A stretch of 64,000 nt of DNA from Pseudomonas sp. (GTDB taxonomy: Bacteria > Pseudomonadota > Gammaproteobacteria > Pseudomonadales > Pseudomonadaceae). A program made the translations under genes and the position numbers. This document shows, one piece after another, positions 41,268 to 51,705 of the stretch; the stretch's first letter is position 1, and each line of letters opens with the position of its first letter. The stretch lies in assembly GCF_030684895.1 (NCBI RefSeq), contig NZ_JAUXXP010000046.1, forward strand, positions 1 to 64,000, written 5' to 3'. Under the pieces are notes generated by a model. The model did not search any database, had not been told where the DNA came from, and saw nothing but the letters and a program-made list of their open reading frames with translations.

Positions 41268-42230
41268 ATGCATATTTCCTCCGGTCGCTGGCTCTATGGT
41301 CTGTTTCTCGCGCTGTTGACTGCGGTGCTGTGGGGCGTGCTGCCGATCAAGCTCAAGGAAGTGCTGCAGGTGATGGACCCGGTTACGGTGACCTGGTTTC
41401 GTCTGCTGGTTTCCGGCTCCATCTTGTTCGCCTACCTGGCTGCCAGCCAGCGCTTGCCGACGTTTCGTCCGCTGGGCAAGAAGGGCGCCTGGCTGTTGCT
41501 GCTGGCGATAGCCGGGTTGACCGCCAACTATGTGCTGTATCTGGTGGGTCTCAATTTGCTCAGCCCCGGCACGACGCAACTGGTGATTCAGGTGGCGCCG
41601 ATTCTGCTGTTGATCAGCAGCCTGTTTGTCTTCCGTGAACGTTTCAGTCTTGGCCAGGGGCTGGGCTTATTGGTGCTGCTGATCGGCTTTGCCTTGTTCT
41701 TCAACCAACGCTTGGATGAGCTGCTGACCTCGCTGACGGCCTACACCACAGGGGTGTTGATCGTGCTGCTGGCTGCGTTTGTTTGGGCGTTCTATGGGTT
41801 GGCGCAGAAACAGCTGCTGACGGTATGGAATTCGCTGCAGGTGATGATGGTGATCTACCTGGCCTGCGCATTGTTGCTGACGCCTTGGGCGCATCCGCTG
41901 CAAGCGCTGGAGCTGAGCCCGCTGCAGGGTTGGCTGCTGTTTGCCTGTTGCCTGAACACGCTGGTGGCTTATGGCGCGTTTGCCGAGGCGCTGGCGCATT
42001 GGGAGGCTTCGCGGGTCAGCGCCGCGTTGGCGATTACCCCGTTAGTAACCTTCGGCTCTGTGGCGCTGGCCGCCAGTTGGTGGCCTGACCATGTACAGCC
42101 GGAGCAGATCAACTGGTTGGCCTATGGTGGCGCGGTGCTGGTGGTATTGGGGTCTGCGCTGACTGCGTTGGGGCCTTCGCTACTGGCCGGTTGGCGCGCC
42201 CGCAAGGCGCGCTTGGCTGCACTGGCTTAA
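41268..42230 (+). CDS. EamA/DMT family transporter
   Basis: Ten hydrophobic segments; LLTAVLWGVLPIKLKEVLQVMDPVTVTWFRLLVSG. Confidence 0.9.
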   Translation: MHISSGRWLYGLFLALLTAVLWGVLPIKLKEVLQVMDPVTVTWFRLLVSGSILFAYLAASQRLPTFRPLGKKGAWLLLLAIAGLTANYVLYLVGLNLLSPGTTQLVIQVAPILLLISSLFVFRERFSLGQGLGLLVLLIGFALFFNQRLDELLTSLTAYTTGVLIVLLAAFVWAFYGLAQKQLLTVWNSLQVMMVIYLACALLLTPWAHPLQALELSPLQGWLLFACCLNTLVAYGAFAEALAHWEASRVSAALAITPLVTFGSVALAASWWPDHVQPEQINWLAYGGAVLVVLGSALTALGPSLLAGWRARKARLAALA

Positions 42231-42236
42231 GAAGGT

Positions 42237-42857
42237 TTAAGCACGCACGCCCAGTGCTTCGGCGCGGCGTAGCCAGCTCTGGCGCTGTTCCTCGGAAGAG
42301 GGGCGTACCGGTGCGAATTCGGCCAGGCGGCGGGTTTTGATGCCGCTGAAACCGAGGATGGTACGGGTCATCTGCCGATGCCCAGGCGCGCCGTAGATCC
42401 AGCGAAAGTACCAGGGCGGCGTATCCATGGTCACCAGCAGATCGGCGGTGCGCCCAGTTAGCAGCTTGTCCCAGAGTTGCGAGCGGTTGCGATACTTGAA
42501 GGCAAAACCGGGCAGAAAGGTGCGGTCAAAAAAGCCTTTGAGCAGCGCGGGAATGCCACCCCACCAGACCGGGTAGACAAATACCAGATGCTCGGCCCAG
42601 TGGATCTGCCGCTGCGCTTCGAGCAGGTCCGGTTCCAGGGTCTGGCTTTGCTCGTAGCCATCGCGCAGCACCGGGTCGTAGCTCATCTCACCCAGTTTCA
42701 GCTGGCGTACCACGTGGCCCTTGCTGCGTGCGCCCTGGGCATAGGCTTCGCCGAGGGCATGGCAGAAGCTGCTGTTTTTCGGTGTGCCGAGAATCATCAG
42801 GATGCGTTTGCCGTCCCCTTCCAGTGGTGTTGCGCCGCTCTTTGCCGCTTCACTCAT
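42237..42857 (-). CDS. Flavodoxin-like NAD(P)H dehydrogenase family protein
   Basis: [70 protein letters not shown]. Confidence 0.9.
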   Translation of the reverse strand: MSEAAKSGATPLEGDGKRILMILGTPKNSSFCHALGEAYAQGARSKGHVVRQLKLGEMSYDPVLRDGYEQSQTLEPDLLEAQRQIHWAEHLVFVYPVWWGGIPALLKGFFDRTFLPGFAFKYRNRSQLWDKLLTGRTADLLVTMDTPPWYFRWIYGAPGHRQMTRTILGFSGIKTRRLAEFAPVRPSSEEQRQSWLRRAEALGVRA

Positions 42858-44244
42858 GTTGACCTGCCTCCAGCATGTTTTCGGGACGCACCCAGGCGTC
42901 GAATTGTTCAGTGCTCAGGTAGCCCAGCTGCAGTGCTGCTTCACGCAGGGTGGTGCCATCCTGGTAGGCCTGCTTGGCGATCTGTGCGGCCTTGTCGTAG
43001 CCGATATGTGGGTTGAGTGCGGTCACCAGCATCAGGCCGCGCTCCAGGTGTTCGGCCATTTTCGCCGCGTCCGGTTGCAGGCCAGCGACGCAGTGCTGCT
43101 GGAAGTTATGGCAGCCATCAGCGAGCAAGCGTACCGATTGCAGCAGGTTGTGGATGATCACCGGCTTGAACACGTTGAGCTGCAGATGGCCCTGGCTTGC
43201 GGCAAAGGCAATTGTGGTGTCGTTACCGAGAACCTGGCAGGCCAGCATCGACAGCGCCTCGCATTGGGTGGGGTTGACCTTGCCCGGCATGATCGAGCTG
43301 CCAGGCTCATTGGCCGGCAAACGCACTTCGGCAAAACCTGCGCGGGGACCGGAGCCCAATAAACGCAGGTCGTTGGCAATCTTCATAAGGGCCACTGCGA
43401 GGGTTTTCAAGGCGCCCGATAACGCAACCAGCGGCTCGTGGCCGGACAGGGCGGCAAACTTGTTCGGCGCGCTGACCAGCGGCAGACCACTCAGTGCGGC
43501 CAGTTCAGCGGCCATGGCGTCGGCAAAACCCTGCGGCGAGTTTAAGCCGGTACCGACTGCCGTGCCGCCCTGGGCCAGTTCGCAGACTGCTGGCAGGGCA
43601 GCCTGGATGGCCCGCTCGGCGTAACCCAGCTGCGCGACAAAGGCCGAGAGTTCTTGGCCGAACGTCATTGGCGTGGCGTCCATCATATGGGTGCGGCCGG
43701 TCTTGACTAGGCGCGCATGGCGCTCGGCCTGCTCCTGCAAACCGTCGCGCAGCTCGCGCACGGCGGGCAGCAGCTGCTGTTGTACGGCTTGCACGGCGGC
43801 GATATGCATGGCCGTGGGGAAGCTGTCGTTGGAGCTTTGCGCGCGGTTGACGTGGTCGTTGGGGTGCACTGGCGTCTTGCCGCCACGGCCGCTGCCGGCC
43901 AGTTCATTGGCGCGCCCGGCGATCACTTCATTGACGTTCATATTGGTCTGCGTGCCGCTGCCGGTCTGCCAGACCACCAGGGGGAATTGTTCATCGTGCT
44001 GCCCGGCCAATACCTCGTTGGCCGCTTGCTCGATCAGTCGGGCCAGGTCGGCCGGTAATTCGCCAATGCGCTGGTTGACCCGCGCGGCAGCCTTCTTGAT
44101 CAGCGCCAGGGCATGCACCACAGCCAGGGGCATACGTTCCTGGCCAATGGCGAAATTGATCAGTGAGCGTTGGGTCTGCGCGCCCCAGTACGCTTCATCA
44201 GGTACTTCAATCGGGCCCAGGCTATCGGTTTCAGTGCGGCTCAT
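42850..44244 (-). CDS. fumC: Class II fumarate hydratase
   Basis: [54 protein letters not shown] signature. Confidence 0.95.
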   Translation of the reverse strand: MSRTETDSLGPIEVPDEAYWGAQTQRSLINFAIGQERMPLAVVHALALIKKAAARVNQRIGELPADLARLIEQAANEVLAGQHDEQFPLVVWQTGSGTQTNMNVNEVIAGRANELAGSGRGGKTPVHPNDHVNRAQSSNDSFPTAMHIAAVQAVQQQLLPAVRELRDGLQEQAERHARLVKTGRTHMMDATPMTFGQELSAFVAQLGYAERAIQAALPAVCELAQGGTAVGTGLNSPQGFADAMAAELAALSGLPLVSAPNKFAALSGHEPLVALSGALKTLAVALMKIANDLRLLGSGPRAGFAEVRLPANEPGSSIMPGKVNPTQCEALSMLACQVLGNDTTIAFAASQGHLQLNVFKPVIIHNLLQSVRLLADGCHNFQQHCVAGLQPDAAKMAEHLERGLMLVTALNPHIGYDKAAQIAKQAYQDGTTLREAALQLGYLSTEQFDAWVRPENMLEAGQHE

Positions 44245-44362
44245 GGCGGCTCTCCTGATGGTTGCGCGTGCAGTAAGCGGATTGCCAGGCCAGCGATTGC
44301 CAGCCTGGCGTATCTCAGCTTAGGTCGCTATGCATCAGCAGAGGTTCAACATCGATGGCTTA

Positions 44363-45373
44363 TTACCAGCGGGCGTGGGTTTCACCCAGCCAGCCAAGGG
44401 CGTTGTTGACCGGCACGCGCTCACCTTCCGGGCCGCGCAGAACACCCTCGAAATGCCCGAACCACTGCTGCGTATCTGCATAGAACGGCCCTAGCCGACG
44501 GTAGGCCTGGTGGCGCTGGCGTGGGGTGAAGGTCAGCTGTACGGCATCATCCGTGCTGCGCAGTTGCCACGGCGCCAGTGGGTTGTGCGGCGCCTGGGTG
44601 ATGGCGATGAGGGTATCCAGGTGCTGCAGTTCGCCGCCGAACCACAGGGTGTTCTCGGATAGGCCGCTGTGGTCCGTCCATCCCGCGCCGAAGTTGCCGG
44701 CGATACCGCCCGGCGCAGCAAAGGCGGCGCGGGTCCAGTGGCTGTTGAGCGGCCAGACGCCACGGCCGAAATCCAGCGAAGCAAAGCTTTGCCCGGTGAC
44801 GCAGCTGAAATGCTGCTTACCCAGTTGCACGCTGCCACTGCAGGGCAGGCCCAGCTGACGGCTGGTAGCGTGAAAGCTATGCGGGCCAAGTGGGGCGACC
44901 AGATTGACCGAATCCAAGTGAGCAGGGCGCTGAATATCCAGGGCAACCTGCAGCGCCTGGCCGCCGATATCGGGTGCATTGATAGTGATTCGCGTGCGCC
45001 CGGTGTGTTCCGCCACGCGCAGTTGCAGGCGAGGGTGGTTGAATTCGTGACTGGCCTGCGGCTGATCTGGCAGGTCGCAGCCGCGACCGAATAGGCGGTA
45101 CTGGCTGTAGGCAACGGCTTGTCCGCTTTGCAGATCAAGGAAGTAGGCGGCGGCATAACCCAGGTAGTCGAGGTCGGCCTGGGTGAACGAGAGCATCCAC
45201 TGCGGGGTGGTGATGCACCAATGGTTCCAGCGTTTGCGCCGGCCGAAGTGCCCGGGTATTGCGCAATCAACCATGGGTCTGGGCGACCAGCCGATGGCTT
45301 GCGGGTTAAGCAGGCCGTGGCTGTCGCACAGCGCGATGGCGGCAAGAGGCTCTGGGTGAGTGAAACTGTTCAT
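44363..45373 (-). CDS. DUF2804 domain-containing protein
   Basis: GHFGRRKRWNHWCITTPQWMLSFTQADLDYLGYAAAYFLDL; FASLDFGRGVWPLNSHWTRAAFAA. Confidence 0.83.
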   Translation of the reverse strand: MNSFTHPEPLAAIALCDSHGLLNPQAIGWSPRPMVDCAIPGHFGRRKRWNHWCITTPQWMLSFTQADLDYLGYAAAYFLDLQSGQAVAYSQYRLFGRGCDLPDQPQASHEFNHPRLQLRVAEHTGRTRITINAPDIGGQALQVALDIQRPAHLDSVNLVAPLGPHSFHATSRQLGLPCSGSVQLGKQHFSCVTGQSFASLDFGRGVWPLNSHWTRAAFAAPGGIAGNFGAGWTDHSGLSENTLWFGGELQHLDTLIAITQAPHNPLAPWQLRSTDDAVQLTFTPRQRHQAYRRLGPFYADTQQWFGHFEGVLRGPEGERVPVNNALGWLGETHARW

Positions 45374-45636
45374 CGACACGTCCATGTGTGTGCTGGTGCC
45401 TCGCCTTGTGAGCGTCGGCACGCTGAAGCAGAGATGGTTTATCTGGCCGAGCATGCACAGGCCTTGGCCTGCTCGGCAAGTGCTGGCATTTTGGCCTTTA
45501 AGCAGGCGGTGCGCCAGTGCACAGTTGTAGTGTGAATTGATCGACGTGCTCACTTACTTGAGTGTGAGCGGTGCTTGGGCACAAAATGCCGACAATTGAG
45601 TCCAACAACACTCATTCCCTCCCTCAGGAGTAGTAC

Positions 45637-46137
45637 ATGTCACGTTTACCTGCCTTTTGCGCTGCCTTAATACTGACGTGCGGTAGTGCTCAGGTGCTCG
45701 CCGATGCCAAGAGCCACGCCGCCGACGCTGAGCGCTTCCTGCTGCTGGCCCGCGCCGACAAGCTGGCTGTACCGGTGTATGCCCAGGTGCAGCAGATGTT
45801 TGCCCAGCGTTTTGCCGAAAGCAATGCGCCGCAGAGCGAGAAGGCCGTTCTGGAAACCTATCAGGCCCAGGCCAATGTAGCCCTTGAGCAGGCCGTGGGC
45901 TGGGACAGGCTAAAACCGGATATGGTCAAGCTCTACACCAGTAACTTCACTGAGCAGGAAATGAAAGACCTGATCCGTTTCTATGAATCGCCGCTGGGCA
46001 AGAAAGTCCTGGAAAAGATGCCGACGCTGACCGCGCAGTCTGCACAACTGACCCAGGGCAAGCTGGAAGCCGCCGTACCCAAGGTCAACCAGCTGCTGGC
46101 GGAAATGACCACCAAGCTGACTCCGAAAAAGCCCTGA
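45637..46137 (+). CDS. DUF2059 domain-containing secreted protein
   Basis: Signal peptide; MVKLYTSNFTEQEMKDLIRFYESPLGKKVLEKMPTLTAQSAQL. Confidence 0.9.
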   Translation: MSRLPAFCAALILTCGSAQVLADAKSHAADAERFLLLARADKLAVPVYAQVQQMFAQRFAESNAPQSEKAVLETYQAQANVALEQAVGWDRLKPDMVKLYTSNFTEQEMKDLIRFYESPLGKKVLEKMPTLTAQSAQLTQGKLEAAVPKVNQLLAEMTTKLTPKKP

Positions 46138-46149
46138 GTGACAGTATCA

Positions 46150-46443
46150 ATGCCGAAAATCGATTTACTGCAAGCCGCTCTGGCGAGCCTGCAACCCCAG
46201 CACCTTGAGGTGCTGGATGAAAGCCATATGCACAGCCGTGGCCTGGAAACCCATTACAAGGCAGTGATCGTCAGCGAGCAGTTTGCTGGCCTGAATGCGG
46301 TCAAACGTCACCAGAAAGTCTATGCCTGCGTAGGTGAACTGATGGGGCAGATCCATGCCCTGGCGCTGCACACGTATACCTCCGATGAGTGGTCGCAGCA
46401 GGGTGTGGCGCCGGCGTCGCCGACCTGCAAGGGCGGCCACTGA
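46150..46443 (+). CDS. bolA: BolA family protein
   Basis: [63 protein letters not shown]. Confidence 0.92.
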   Translation: MPKIDLLQAALASLQPQHLEVLDESHMHSRGLETHYKAVIVSEQFAGLNAVKRHQKVYACVGELMGQIHALALHTYTSDEWSQQGVAPASPTCKGGH

Positions 46444-46525
46444 GAACCTGCTTACGATCTCGCGAGCTAGAGCCCTGCTTTTAACGCATCAGGGCCGACG
46501 CGCAGCAGATCGTAAACAGGTTCTG
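46443..46525. repeat. Imperfect inverted repeat between bolA and trhO
   Basis: AGAACCTGCTTACGATCT (46443-46460) vs AGATCGTAAACAGGTTCT (46508-46525): 17/18 complementary. Confidence 0.75.
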
Positions 46526-46690
46526 AGGCAATTCGCCTCTACACGGCGCTTCTCAAGGGCAGTAAACTGCGCACCCCGCCGGCCTAGCGCCGGCGGTTTT
46601 GTTTGCAGGTGGTCAGCCTATCAACTCGCAGCCGGCCACTTTTATATCCCGGTCCGCCCTTTACGTGGGCGACTACTGAAGGACGTGCAC

Positions 46691-47629
46691 ATGACTGACA
46701 AGATCGTTGTCGCCGCGCTGTATAAATTCGTTTCCCTGCCCGACTTCCATGAGCTGCGCGAACCTCTGCTGCAAGCCATGCTGGATAACGGCATCAAGGG
46801 CACGTTGCTGATTGCTGAAGAGGGCATCAACGGCACCGTGTCTGGCAGTCGTGCTGGAGTCGACGGGCTGCTCGCCTGGTTTGCCCTGGATGCGCGCCTG
46901 GCCGATATCGACCATAAAGAGTCCTACTGCGATGAGCAGCCGTTCTATCGCACCAAGGTCAAGCTGAAGAAGGAAATCGTCACCCTGGGCGTGCCGGGTG
47001 TTGATCCGAACCAGAAGGTCGGCACCTATGTTGAGCCCAAGGACTGGAATGCGCTGATCTCGGACCCGGAAGTGCTGCTGATCGATACGCGCAACGATTA
47101 TGAAGTGGCGATCGGCACCTTCGAGGGCGCGGTCGACCCGAAAACCAAGTCGTTCCGCGAGTTTCCCGAGTACATCAAGGCGCACTTCGACCCGGCCAAG
47201 CACAAAAAAGTCGCAATGTTCTGCACCGGCGGTATCCGCTGCGAGAAGGCCTCCAGCTATATGCTCGGTGAAGGGTTTGAGGAGGTTTTCCACCTCAAGG
47301 GCGGCATTCTCAAGTACCTCGAAGAGGTGCCGCAGGAACAGACTAAATGGCAGGGCGACTGCTTTGTCTTCGATAATCGGGTGACCGTGCGTCACGACCT
47401 CAGCGAAGGCGATTACGACCAGTGCCACGCCTGTCGCACGCCGGTGTCGGTGGAAGATCGTCAGTCCGAACTCTATACCCCAGGCGTCAGTTGCCCGCAT
47501 TGCTGGGACTCGCTGCCGGAGAAAACCCGCGCCGGTGCCCGCGAGCGTCAGCGGCAGATTGAGCTGGCCAAAGAACGTAATCAGCCACACCCGCTGGGCT
47601 ACAACCCCCGACAAAACCGCGAGGCTTAA
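46691..47629 (+). CDS. trhO: tRNA uridine(34) hydroxylase, rhodanese family (TrhO/YceA)
   Basis: [52 protein letters not shown]; rhodanese active site [16 protein letters not shown]. Confidence 0.93.
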   Translation: MTDKIVVAALYKFVSLPDFHELREPLLQAMLDNGIKGTLLIAEEGINGTVSGSRAGVDGLLAWFALDARLADIDHKESYCDEQPFYRTKVKLKKEIVTLGVPGVDPNQKVGTYVEPKDWNALISDPEVLLIDTRNDYEVAIGTFEGAVDPKTKSFREFPEYIKAHFDPAKHKKVAMFCTGGIRCEKASSYMLGEGFEEVFHLKGGILKYLEEVPQEQTKWQGDCFVFDNRVTVRHDLSEGDYDQCHACRTPVSVEDRQSELYTPGVSCPHCWDSLPEKTRAGARERQRQIELAKERNQPHPLGYNPRQNREA

Positions 47630-47631
47630 GC

Positions 47632-48264
47632 ATGCAAGCACGCCTGCTCTATGTGATGGACCCGATGTGTTCATGGTGCTGGGGCTTTGCCCCGGTGCTG
47701 GAGTCCCTCGCTGAGCAGGCCGCTGCGGCAGGCGTCGGCCTGCAGCTCGTGCTGGGCGGCTTGCGCCGTGATGGCGTGGCTATCGATGCCGCGGCGCGGG
47801 TGCGTTACCTGGGTTACTGGCAGGCGGTCAATGCCAGCACTGGTCAACTGTTCAACTTCAATGCCGGTTTGCCAGAAGGCTTGGTCTACGACACCGAGCC
47901 GGCCTGCCGCGCATTGGTCACGGCGCGCAGCCTGGCCCCCGAGCTGGTCTGGCCGCTGACTCAGTTGATCCAGCGCGCGTTCTATACCGAAGGGGTGGAT
48001 GTCACCCGCGCCAGTGTGCTGGTGGAGTTGGCCGAGCGCGCGGGGATACCGCGCATCGTGTTTGCCGAAGCCTTCGACAGCGCCGTGCAACGCGCCGCCA
48101 CCGCCGCCGATTTCAGCTGGACCCAGGATTTAGGTATTGCCGGCTTTCCCACTCTGCTGGCAGAGCGCAACGGCCAAGTGGCGCTGTTGACTAACGGCTA
48201 TCAACCTTTAGATGTGCTGCAGCCCTTACTTGCGCGCTGGCTGGAGCGGGTTGCCCATGCCTGA
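47632..48264 (+). CDS. DsbA family thioredoxin-like protein
   Basis: LLYVMDPMCSWCWGFAPVLESLAEQA: CSWC active site. Confidence 0.9.
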   Translation: MQARLLYVMDPMCSWCWGFAPVLESLAEQAAAAGVGLQLVLGGLRRDGVAIDAAARVRYLGYWQAVNASTGQLFNFNAGLPEGLVYDTEPACRALVTARSLAPELVWPLTQLIQRAFYTEGVDVTRASVLVELAERAGIPRIVFAEAFDSAVQRAATAADFSWTQDLGIAGFPTLLAERNGQVALLTNGYQPLDVLQPLLARWLERVAHA

Positions 48265-50035
48265 TCGTTTGAGTTGGGCGGAAGTTCGTCGGCTGGCCCT
48301 TCACCACAAAAAAGCCCTGATCCTGGCTAACCTGGTGGCGGTATTTGCCACCCTGTGCAGCGTGCCGATCCCGCTGTTACTGCCGCTGCTGGTCGATGAA
48401 GTACTGCTCAACGACGGTGACGCCGCGCTCAAGGTAATGGACAACTTCCTGCCGGCCCATTGGGAAACCGCCGCTGGCTATATCGGCCTGATGCTGGTGC
48501 TGACGTTTTTTCTGCGCGGTGGCGCACTGATCTTCAATGTGCTGCAGGCGCGGCTGTTTGCCCGGCTGTCGAAGGACATCGTCTACCGCATCCGTATTCG
48601 TTTGATTGAACGGCTCAAGCGCATTTCCCTCGGCGAGTACGAAAGCCTCGGCGGCGGCACGGTGACCACCCATCTGGTCACCGATCTGGACACGCTGGAT
48701 AAATTTGTTGGCGAAACCCTCAGCCGCTTTCTGGTGGCGGTGCTGACCCTGGCCGGCACCTCGGCGATTCTGATCTGGATGCACTGGCAGCTGGCGCTGC
48801 TGATCCTGTTGTTCAACCCGCTGGTGATCTACGCCACGGTGCAGCTGGGCAAGCGGGTCAAGCACCTGAAGAAGCTGGAAAACGACAGCACCTCGCGCTT
48901 TACCCAGGCGTTGACCGAAACCCTCGAAGCGATTCAGGAAATTCGCGCCGGCAACCGTCAGGGCTTCTTCCTCGGTCGCCTCGGTGGCCGCGCTAAGGAA
49001 GTGCGCGACTACGCCGTCGCCTCGCAGTGGAAGACTGACGCTTCCAATCGCGCCAGCGGCCTGCTGTTCCAGTTCGGCATCGACGTGTTTCGCGCTGCGG
49101 CCATGCTTACCGTGCTGTTCTCCGACCTGTCGATCGGCCAGATGCTCGCAGTGTTCAGCTACCTCTGGTTTATGATCGGCCCGGTCGAGCAGCTGCTCAG
49201 TCTGCAATACGCCTTTTACGCCGCAGGCGGTGCGCTGACGCGGATCAACGAGCTACTGGCGCGCAAGGATGAGCCGCAATACCCCGGTCGCGTCGATCCG
49301 TTCAAAGGCCGCGACACCGTGGGCATCGAAGTCAGTGGTTTGACCTTTGCCTATAACGATGAGCCAGTGCTGAATCAACTCAACCTGAGCATCGCGCCAG
49401 GCGAGAAGGTCGCCATCGTCGGCGCCAGCGGCGGCGGCAAGAGCACCCTGGTACAGCTGCTGCTTGGGCTGTATACGCCGCAGGCCGGAACCATCAGCTT
49501 TGGTGGCAGTAGCCAGGAAGAGATTGGTCTGGAAGCGGTGCGCGAGAATGTCGCCGTGGTGTTGCAACATCCCGCACTGTTTAACGACACGGTACGCGCC
49601 AACCTATGTATGGGCCGTGAGCGCACGGACGAGTTCTGCTGGCGTGCCCTGGAAATCGCTCAGCTGGCCGACACCATTCGCGGCTTGCCGCAGGGGCTGG
49701 ACAGCATCGTCGGCCGCTCCGGCGTACGCCTGTCGGGCGGTCAGCGTCAGCGTCTGGCAATTGCTCGGATGGTGCTGGCTGAGCCGAAAGTGGTGATTCT
49801 GGATGAAGCCACCTCGGCCCTGGACGCCGCAACCGAATACGCCCTGCACCAGGCACTCAACCAGTTCCTGCGCGGCCGCACCACACTGATCATCGCCCAC
49901 CGCCTGAGCGCGGTGAAACAGGCCGACCGGGTGCTGGTATTCGATGGCGGCAGCATTGCTGAAGACGGCGGCCATCAGCAGCTGATCGCCGACGGTGGGC
50001 TCTACGCCAAGCTCTACGGCCATCTGCAGCACTGA
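48257..50035 (+). CDS. ABC exporter, fused permease/ATP-binding protein
   Basis: TM domain plus VAIVGASGGGKSTLVQLLLGLY, VRLSGGQRQRLAIARMVLAEPKVVILDEATSALDAATE. Confidence 0.93.
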   Translation: MPDRLSWAEVRRLALHHKKALILANLVAVFATLCSVPIPLLLPLLVDEVLLNDGDAALKVMDNFLPAHWETAAGYIGLMLVLTFFLRGGALIFNVLQARLFARLSKDIVYRIRIRLIERLKRISLGEYESLGGGTVTTHLVTDLDTLDKFVGETLSRFLVAVLTLAGTSAILIWMHWQLALLILLFNPLVIYATVQLGKRVKHLKKLENDSTSRFTQALTETLEAIQEIRAGNRQGFFLGRLGGRAKEVRDYAVASQWKTDASNRASGLLFQFGIDVFRAAAMLTVLFSDLSIGQMLAVFSYLWFMIGPVEQLLSLQYAFYAAGGALTRINELLARKDEPQYPGRVDPFKGRDTVGIEVSGLTFAYNDEPVLNQLNLSIAPGEKVAIVGASGGGKSTLVQLLLGLYTPQAGTISFGGSSQEEIGLEAVRENVAVVLQHPALFNDTVRANLCMGRERTDEFCWRALEIAQLADTIRGLPQGLDSIVGRSGVRLSGGQRQRLAIARMVLAEPKVVILDEATSALDAATEYALHQALNQFLRGRTTLIIAHRLSAVKQADRVLVFDGGSIAEDGGHQQLIADGGLYAKLYGHLQH

Positions 50036-50052
50036 GATCTTCTGTGGCAAAA

Positions 50053-50125
50053 GTAGGGTGGATGACGCTTCACCCATCCACCAGCGCAGTCTTGCGGTGG
50101 ATGAAAAAAGCGTCATCCACCCTAC
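50053..50125. repeat. Palindromic element upstream of hpd
   Basis: GTAGGGTGGATGACGC (50053-50068) / GCGTCATCCACCCTAC (50110-50125), perfect 16-bp inverted repeat. Confidence 0.85.
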
Positions 50126-50152
50126 GGCTCCTGGCGAAAGCAACACTTTCTC

Positions 50153-50222
50153 GCGGGCATGAACTAGGCGTCCCCGCCGCTCCTGCGGGACAGCACGAGC
50201 CGTAGGAGCGGGCCATGCCCGC
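50153..50222. repeat. REP element upstream of hpd
   Basis: GCGGGCATG (50153-50161) and GTAGGAGCGGGCCATGCCCGC (50202-50222); same core as the element at 52852-52912. Confidence 0.75.
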
Positions 50223-50493
50223 AATTTGTTGTGGATTTCAATCAGGCCTGGGGCAATGCGGTCTTGCACCTGGCAGCTAAATCGACCGCTTTGTAAATCT
50301 TTCGTTACGCAGGGCGGGTGCTTTCGGTCAGCATTCCCGCTGTTTCTCTAGCTGTATTAAAAACTTGCCGAAAGCCATGGCCAAGCCTGGGGCAGGGCGC
50401 TCTGGGCCGGCTTGTGAGCAGGGCTGCGCTCGGTTGTTATGAGGTCAATCCCGCTGAGGCAGCGGCTGACCAAAACAACAACGAGGAGGCGCA

Positions 50494-51591
50494 ATGAACG
50501 CCGTGAACAAGATCGAACAGCACAACCCTATCGGCACCGACGGCTTCGAGTTCGTCGAGTACACCGCGCCGACCCCGGAAGGCATCCAGCAGCTGCGTGA
50601 GCTGTTCACTGCCATGGGCTTTACCGAAACCGCCAAGCACCGCTCGAAAGAGGTCTGGCTGTTCCAGCAGCACGACATCAATTTCGTGCTCAATGGCAGT
50701 CCCACCGGGCATGTGCGCGAGTTCGGTTTGAAGCACGGCCCGAGCGCCTGCGCTATGGCCTTCCGCGTGCAGAACGCGGCTCAGGCTGCTGCTTATGTCG
50801 AATCCCAGGGCGCCAAGCTGGTGGGCAGCCACGCCAACTTCGGCGAGCTGAATATCCCCTGCGTTGAGGGTATCGGTGGCTCGCTGCTGTATCTGGTGGA
50901 CCGCTACGGCGACAAGAGCATCTATGACGTCGACTTCGAGTACATCGAAGGGCGCACGCCGAACGACAACGCGGTTGGCCTGAAAGAGCTGGACCACCTG
51001 ACCCACAACGTCAAACGCGGGCAGATGGATGTGTGGTCGGGCTTTTACGAGCGCATCGCCAATTTCCGCGAGATCCGCTACTTCGATATCGAAGGCAAGC
51101 TCACCGGCCTGTTGTCGCGCGCCATGACCGCGCCGTGCGGCAAGATCCGTATCCCGATCAACGAATCGGCCGACGACAAGTCGCAGATCGAGGAATTTAT
51201 CCGTGAATACCAGGGCGAAGGCATCCAGCACATCGCCCTGAGCAGCGAAGACATCTACGCCACCGTGCGCCAGCTGCGCGCCAATGGCGTGCAGTTCATG
51301 GTCACCCCCGGCACTTATTACGACAAGGTCGACACCCGCGTTGCCGGGCATGGCGAGCCGACCGATGTGCTGCGTGATCTGAGCATCCTGATCGACGGAG
51401 CTCCGGGCGTCGGTACCTCGGGCGATGACGGCATCCTGCTGCAGATTTTCACCAATACTGTGATTGGCCCGATCTTCTTCGAGATCATCCAGCGCAAGGG
51501 CAATCAGGGCTTTGGCGAGGGCAACTTCAAGGCGCTGTTCGAGTCCATCGAGGAAGACCAGATCAAGCGCGGCGTGATCAAGGCTGATTAA
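50494..51591 (+). CDS. hpd: 4-hydroxyphenylpyruvate dioxygenase
   Basis: NPIGTDGFEFVEYTAPTPEGIQQLRELFTAMGFTETAKHRSKEVWLFQQ; LDHLTHNVKRGQMDVWSGFYERIANFREIRYFDIEGKLTGL; FFEIIQRKGNQGFGEGNFKALFESIEEDQ. Confidence 0.96.
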   Translation: MNAVNKIEQHNPIGTDGFEFVEYTAPTPEGIQQLRELFTAMGFTETAKHRSKEVWLFQQHDINFVLNGSPTGHVREFGLKHGPSACAMAFRVQNAAQAAAYVESQGAKLVGSHANFGELNIPCVEGIGGSLLYLVDRYGDKSIYDVDFEYIEGRTPNDNAVGLKELDHLTHNVKRGQMDVWSGFYERIANFREIRYFDIEGKLTGLLSRAMTAPCGKIRIPINESADDKSQIEEFIREYQGEGIQHIALSSEDIYATVRQLRANGVQFMVTPGTYYDKVDTRVAGHGEPTDVLRDLSILIDGAPGVGTSGDDGILLQIFTNTVIGPIFFEIIQRKGNQGFGEGNFKALFESIEEDQIKRGVIKAD

Positions 51592-51605
51592 TCCGGCACC
51601 GCAAT

Positions 51606-51669
51606 GGTGGGTTACGGCGCACCGGTACCAGGGGCAATTCTGCTTCACCGTGTTGGCGCCTAACCCACC
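51606..51669. repeat. Palindromic element between hpd and hmgA
   Basis: GGTGGGTTA (51606-51614) / TAACCCACC (51661-51669). Confidence 0.7.
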
Positions 51670-51705
51670 CTACGCCACAGCTGTCGAGTTGAGGAGACAC
51701 CGGCC

